A stretch of DNA of 8,056 nt from Synergistetes bacterium JGI 0000079-D21 (GTDB lineage Bacteria > Synergistota > Synergistia > Synergistales > 79-D21): positions 1 through 8,056 of the forward strand of contig AQRZ01000049.1 of NCBI GenBank assembly GCA_000402835.1, in the 5' to 3' direction. The first letter of the stretch is position 1; each line of letters opens with the position of its first letter. This document shows, piece by piece, positions 5,455 through 8,056 of the stretch. A model generated the notes under the pieces. It made no database searches, was not told where the DNA came from, and saw only the letters and a program-made list of their open reading frames with translations. Both the position numbers and the translations under genes were made by a program.

Positions 5455-6732
5455 ATGGGCAAGACGATGATCCAAAAGATCATCCAGCGGGCTTCCGGCA
5501 AGGAGGTCCAGGTAGGCGACCGGGTCTGGTGCAAGATCGACCTTTCAACGGCCCGGGATTTCGGGGGCCCCAACTGCGTCCTTCAGTTCGACGAGGTGAC
5601 CGACAAGGGGAAGGTCTGGGATCCGGAAAAGATCGCCTTCACCTTCGACCTACAGGCCCCGGCCCACGCGGAAAAAGTCGCCAACAACCAGAAGATCATC
5701 CGTGATTTCGCAAAGCGCCAGGGAATCACGAAAGTGTTCGACGTCAACTGGGGAATCGGCCAGCACGTCCTCCTCGAGAACGGTCTCGTGAAGCCGGGGG
5801 ACGTCATCCTGGGCACGGACAGCCACATGAACCTCCTTGGGGGCGTCGGGGCCTTTGCGACAGGCGTCGGCAACACCGACATCGTGGCCTCCTGGATCAA
5901 CGGGACACTGTGGTTCCGCGTTCCGGAAACGATGAAGATCACGGTCAACGGGTCCTTCGCCCGGGGGGTCTGCATGAGGGACTTCCTCACGTTCCTCGTG
6001 GGCAAGCTGGGAGCCGACGGAATGTTTTTCAAGGCCGTCGAGTTCTACGGTGAAACCATCGAAAAGAGCTCCCTCGCGGACCGGATCACCCTGTGCTCCA
6101 TGGTCACGGAGATGAGCGGCAAGGTGGGGCTCATCATGCCGAACGGTGAAGTCCTTGACTGGCTGGTCAAGCGGGCCGGAACGGAGGTCCTGGACCGCGT
6201 GCAGGCGCTGAAGGCCGACCCGGACGCCGTTTACAGCGACGACCTTCACTTCGACGTTTCCAAGCTCGAACCGATGGCCTCCTGCCCCGACGCGCCGGAC
6301 AACGTGAAGACCGTCCGGGAAGCCGCCGGAGCGCACATCGACCAGGTCCACATCGGGTCCTGCTCCAACGGCCGGTTCGAGGACATCGCGGCGGCCTTCG
6401 AAGTCCTGAAAGCCGCGAATTTCCAGGTCAGCGACAGCGTCCGGACGATCATCACCCCGAGCACCCGGGAAGTCATGAAGCAGTGCGCGGAAGCCGGCTT
6501 CATCCAGAAATTCCTGGAAGCCGGGATCATCTTCACGAACCCGACCTGCAGCCTCTGCACGGCGGAGCACTACGGTGTGCTCCCGGGCGGCGACGTGGGC
6601 GTTTCCACCACGAACAGGAACTTCATCGGCAAGGTGGGCAAGGGAAGCCACACCTACCTCGTGAGCCCCATGACGGCGATGGCCTCCGCGGTGAAAGGCG
6701 TTCTCACCGACCCGCGGGACATCCTGAAATAG
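5455..6732 (+). CDS. Aconitase/isopropylmalate-isomerase-type large subunit, copy 1, divergent active site
   Basis: A 425-residue protein of LeuC/homoaconitase-type length, started by GGGAGGTG (5440-5447) 7 bases before the ATG. These enzymes carry a [4Fe-4S] cluster and move water on a hydroxy-acid. The three cluster cysteines are present: C303 in GSCSNGR (301-307) and C365/C368 in NPTCSLCTAEH. The overall fold motifs are also clear (LVKPGDVILGTDSH, VGAFATGVGNTDI, LWFRVPETMKITV, NRNFIGKVGKG, YLVSPMTAMASA). Compared with copy 2 and the family, key pocket positions differ. The SHDN motif reads ARDF (33-36). The catalytic-pocket DH is D65-L66. The ICHQ-like segment reads IGQH. DSHT reads DSHM (122-125). 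NRNFxGR has Lys at 393. It therefore probably acts on an unusual substrate, or needs a partner, rather than being an ordinary LeuC. It is cotranscribed with the small subunit 30 bases downstream. Confidence 0.85.
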   Translation: MGKTMIQKIIQRASGKEVQVGDRVWCKIDLSTARDFGGPNCVLQFDEVTDKGKVWDPEKIAFTFDLQAPAHAEKVANNQKIIRDFAKRQGITKVFDVNWGIGQHVLLENGLVKPGDVILGTDSHMNLLGGVGAFATGVGNTDIVASWINGTLWFRVPETMKITVNGSFARGVCMRDFLTFLVGKLGADGMFFKAVEFYGETIEKSSLADRITLCSMVTEMSGKVGLIMPNGEVLDWLVKRAGTEVLDRVQALKADPDAVYSDDLHFDVSKLEPMASCPDAPDNVKTVREAAGAHIDQVHIGSCSNGRFEDIAAAFEVLKAANFQVSDSVRTIITPSTREVMKQCAEAGFIQKFLEAGIIFTNPTCSLCTAEHYGVLPGGDVGVSTTNRNFIGKVGKGSHTYLVSPMTAMASAVKGVLTDPRDILK

Positions 6733-6762
6733 GCCGACTGGTTTTTTAAGGAGGGACAGACC

Positions 6763-7290
6763 ATGGAACAGAACGTCCTGCGCGGAAAGGCCTGGGTCTT
6801 CACCGACGACGTCGATACGGACCTGATCTACCACAACAAGTACCTGGCCGAAACCGACCCGAAGAAGATGGCCCAGTACTCCTTCGAGTACTACCCCGGC
6901 AAGGAAAAGTTTGCCAAGGAGGCCAAGCCCGGCGACTTCGTCGTAGCCGGCAGAAATTTCGGAACCGGCTCCAGCCGCGAGCACGCGGTCTACTGCCTCA
7001 AGGAGCTGGGGATCCCCGTCGTCCTGGCGGAATCCTTCGCCCGGATCTACTACCGCAACGCCATCAACAACGGTTACCCCGTGCTCTTCGTCAAGGGGTT
7101 GAGCGACGCGATCAAGGAAGGCAAGATCCAGGACGGGGATGAACTGGAAGTGAACATCTCCACCGGCGAGATCAAGGACCTGACCAACGGCCATACCTTC
7201 CACGGGGATGCGGTCACGGACCTCGAGAAAGACATCATGGCCAGCGGAGGCCTGATCGAGTACCTCAAGGCCCAGGCGGCCAAGAAGTAG
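6763..7290 (+). CDS. Aconitase/isopropylmalate-isomerase-type small subunit
   Basis: A 175-residue protein of the LeuD/DmdB swivelling-domain family, usual for small subunits (about 160-200). The start at 6763 follows AAGGAGGG (6748-6755) by 7 bases. Family motifs are [14 protein letters not shown] (15-28), [19 protein letters not shown] (57-75) and [18 protein letters not shown] (91-108). The GSSREHA Ser-Arg pair supplies substrate and catalytic contacts in this family. The usual Cys of NFGCGSSREHA is Thr here (T68), a substitution also found in some archaeal-type and homoaconitase-like small subunits. It lies between the two large subunits, 15 bases ahead of copy 2 and 30 after copy 1. Only one small subunit is visible, so it could pair with either, or a second small subunit could lie beyond the window. 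Candidate substrates are isopropylmalate, homocitrate, citrate or a methylmalate; the sequence does not decide. Confidence 0.9.
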   Translation: MEQNVLRGKAWVFTDDVDTDLIYHNKYLAETDPKKMAQYSFEYYPGKEKFAKEAKPGDFVVAGRNFGTGSSREHAVYCLKELGIPVVLAESFARIYYRNAINNGYPVLFVKGLSDAIKEGKIQDGDELEVNISTGEIKDLTNGHTFHGDAVTDLEKDIMASGGLIEYLKAQAAKK

Positions 7291-7305
7291 GGAGGGGAAG
7301 GACTC

Positions 7306-8056
7306 ATGGGCATGACGTTCGCTGAGAAGGTTCTCGGCAAGGCAGCGGGTTACGCGGTCAAGGCGGGAGACGTGGTCACGGTCGAACCCCATTTCTGCAT
7401 GAGCCACGACAATGCCGCCCCGATCGCAAAGACCTTCAGGAAGATCGGCGTTCCGAAGGTCTGGAAGCCGGATCACCTGGTCTTCATCCTGGACCACGCG
7501 ATCCCTGCACCGACCGACGAACACGCCGTCAACCACAAGGAGATCCGGGAATTCGTGGAAGAACAGGGCATCCCCCACTTCTACGACGTCACCAGCAAGG
7601 GAGGCGTCTGCCACCAGAAGATGTGCGAGGAGGGCTTCGCCTTGCCGGGTCTCATCATCATCGGCAGCGACAGCCACACGTGCACCTACGGGGCCTACGG
7701 GGCCTTCTCGACGGGAATCGGCCGGAGCGAGATGGCGGCTGCCTGGGCCACCGGCAAGATCTGGTTCAGGGTGCCCGAATCCCTGAAGATCACGGTGAAG
7801 GGCAAGTTCAACAAGGGCGTGTCCGCGAAGGACCTGATCCTGAAGATCATCGGCGACATCAAGGCCGACGGCGCGGACTACATGTCCGTCGAGTTCCACG
7901 GCCCGGCGATTTCCGAGATGACCCTCGCCGAGAGGATGACCCTCTGCAACATGGGGATCGAGATGGGTGCGAAGAACGCCGTGTGCCCGCCCGACCAGAA
8001 GGTCCTGGACGCCATCAGGGGCATCGAAAAGACGAACGAGTGGGAAGCGATCTGGG
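7306..8056 (+). CDS. Aconitase/isopropylmalate-isomerase-type large subunit, copy 2 (3' truncated)
   Basis: The frame is open from the ATG at 7306 to the window end, giving the first 250 residues of about 420 expected. GGAGGGG (7291-7297), directly after the upstream stop, serves as ribosome binding site. The active-site motifs are intact: MSHDNAAP (32-39), the D63-H64 pair in LDHAIP, GGVCHQ (99-104), SDSHTCTYGAYGAFSTGIG (121-139) and IWFRVPESLKITV. The cluster cysteines lie in the unseen C-terminal part. The MGMTFAEK start and MSHDN segment resemble the homoaconitase/dimethylmalate-dehydratase branch more than proteobacterial LeuC. It aligns collinearly with copy 1 through most of its visible length (for example WFRVPE.LKITV, DGADYMSVEFHG versus DGMFFKAVEFYG), so the two are clear paralogues. 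No frameshift or stop interrupts it. Confidence 0.88.
   Translation, partial: MGMTFAEKVLGKAAGYAVKAGDVVTVEPHFCMSHDNAAPIAKTFRKIGVPKVWKPDHLVFILDHAIPAPTDEHAVNHKEIREFVEEQGIPHFYDVTSKGGVCHQKMCEEGFALPGLIIIGSDSHTCTYGAYGAFSTGIGRSEMAAAWATGKIWFRVPESLKITVKGKFNKGVSAKDLILKIIGDIKADGADYMSVEFHGPAISEMTLAERMTLCNMGIEMGAKNAVCPPDQKVLDAIRGIEKTNEWEAIW

Noticed and set aside
5650..7899. A 749-codon open frame on the minus strand across all three dehydratase genes
   Set aside because: It is antisense to three well-supported genes that happen to share one frame and are separated by gaps divisible by three. GC-rich codon use removes stops from the opposite frame. Its translation shows no recognisable domain, is heavily biased to Asp/Val/Gly/Leu, and I saw no convincing start signal.
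1..8056. CRISPR array, transposon, phage, tRNA or known defence system
   Set aside because: No spaced repeat arrays, transposase or integrase motifs, tRNA-like cloverleaf or defence-type domain combinations were seen. Base composition is even across the genes, giving no sign of a recently acquired island.

Overview
This is a GC-rich, tightly packed bacterial chromosomal window with strong AGGAGG-type ribosome binding sites. It holds eight protein-coding genes, two of them cut by the window edges, in three transcription units. No RNA gene, CRISPR array, transposon or phage gene was found. An aconitase-family operon under an FCD-type GntR regulator, a nucleoside kinase with a ThrRS-like N-terminus, and a DUF2207-like glycine tail together suggest an anaerobe of the Desulfobacterota (Syntrophia-like) type. 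That placement is an inference from gene style, not from a marker gene.

Left part (1-542, + strand): the glycine-rich C-terminal end of a probable DUF2207-type membrane protein. It is followed at once by a good sigma70-type promoter (TTGGCC-17-TATAAT), a 61-residue four-cysteine protein, and a perfect 19-bp hairpin that separates it from the convergent minus-strand genes.

Middle part (559-3801, - strand): a two-gene unit. The first gene, which starts with TTG, encodes an exported protein with two rhodanese domains, a long proline/alanine linker and a C-terminal AMIN-like domain. It has no cysteine anywhere, so it cannot be a classical sulfurtransferase. Twelve bases downstream lies a cytoplasmic uridine/nucleoside kinase carrying the ThrRS-like N-terminal region.

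A 320-bp divergent intergenic region (3802-4121) carries one promoter for each direction plus several short repeats and palindromes that look like operators.

Right part (4122-8056, + strand): an apparent operon of a metal-binding FCD/GntR regulator, an HD-domain hydrolase, an aconitase/isopropylmalate-isomerase-type large subunit (copy 1), a small subunit, and a second large subunit (copy 2, cut by the window end). Copy 2 keeps the normal active-site motifs. Copy 1 keeps the three Fe-S cysteines but has lost several otherwise conserved catalytic-pocket residues. The likely theme is hydration/dehydration of a di- or tricarboxylate, sensed by the FCD regulator. The exact substrate cannot be read from the sequence. 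The most unusual items are the altered large subunit, the HD protein in a hydro-lyase operon, and the cysteine-free rhodanese-AMIN fusion.
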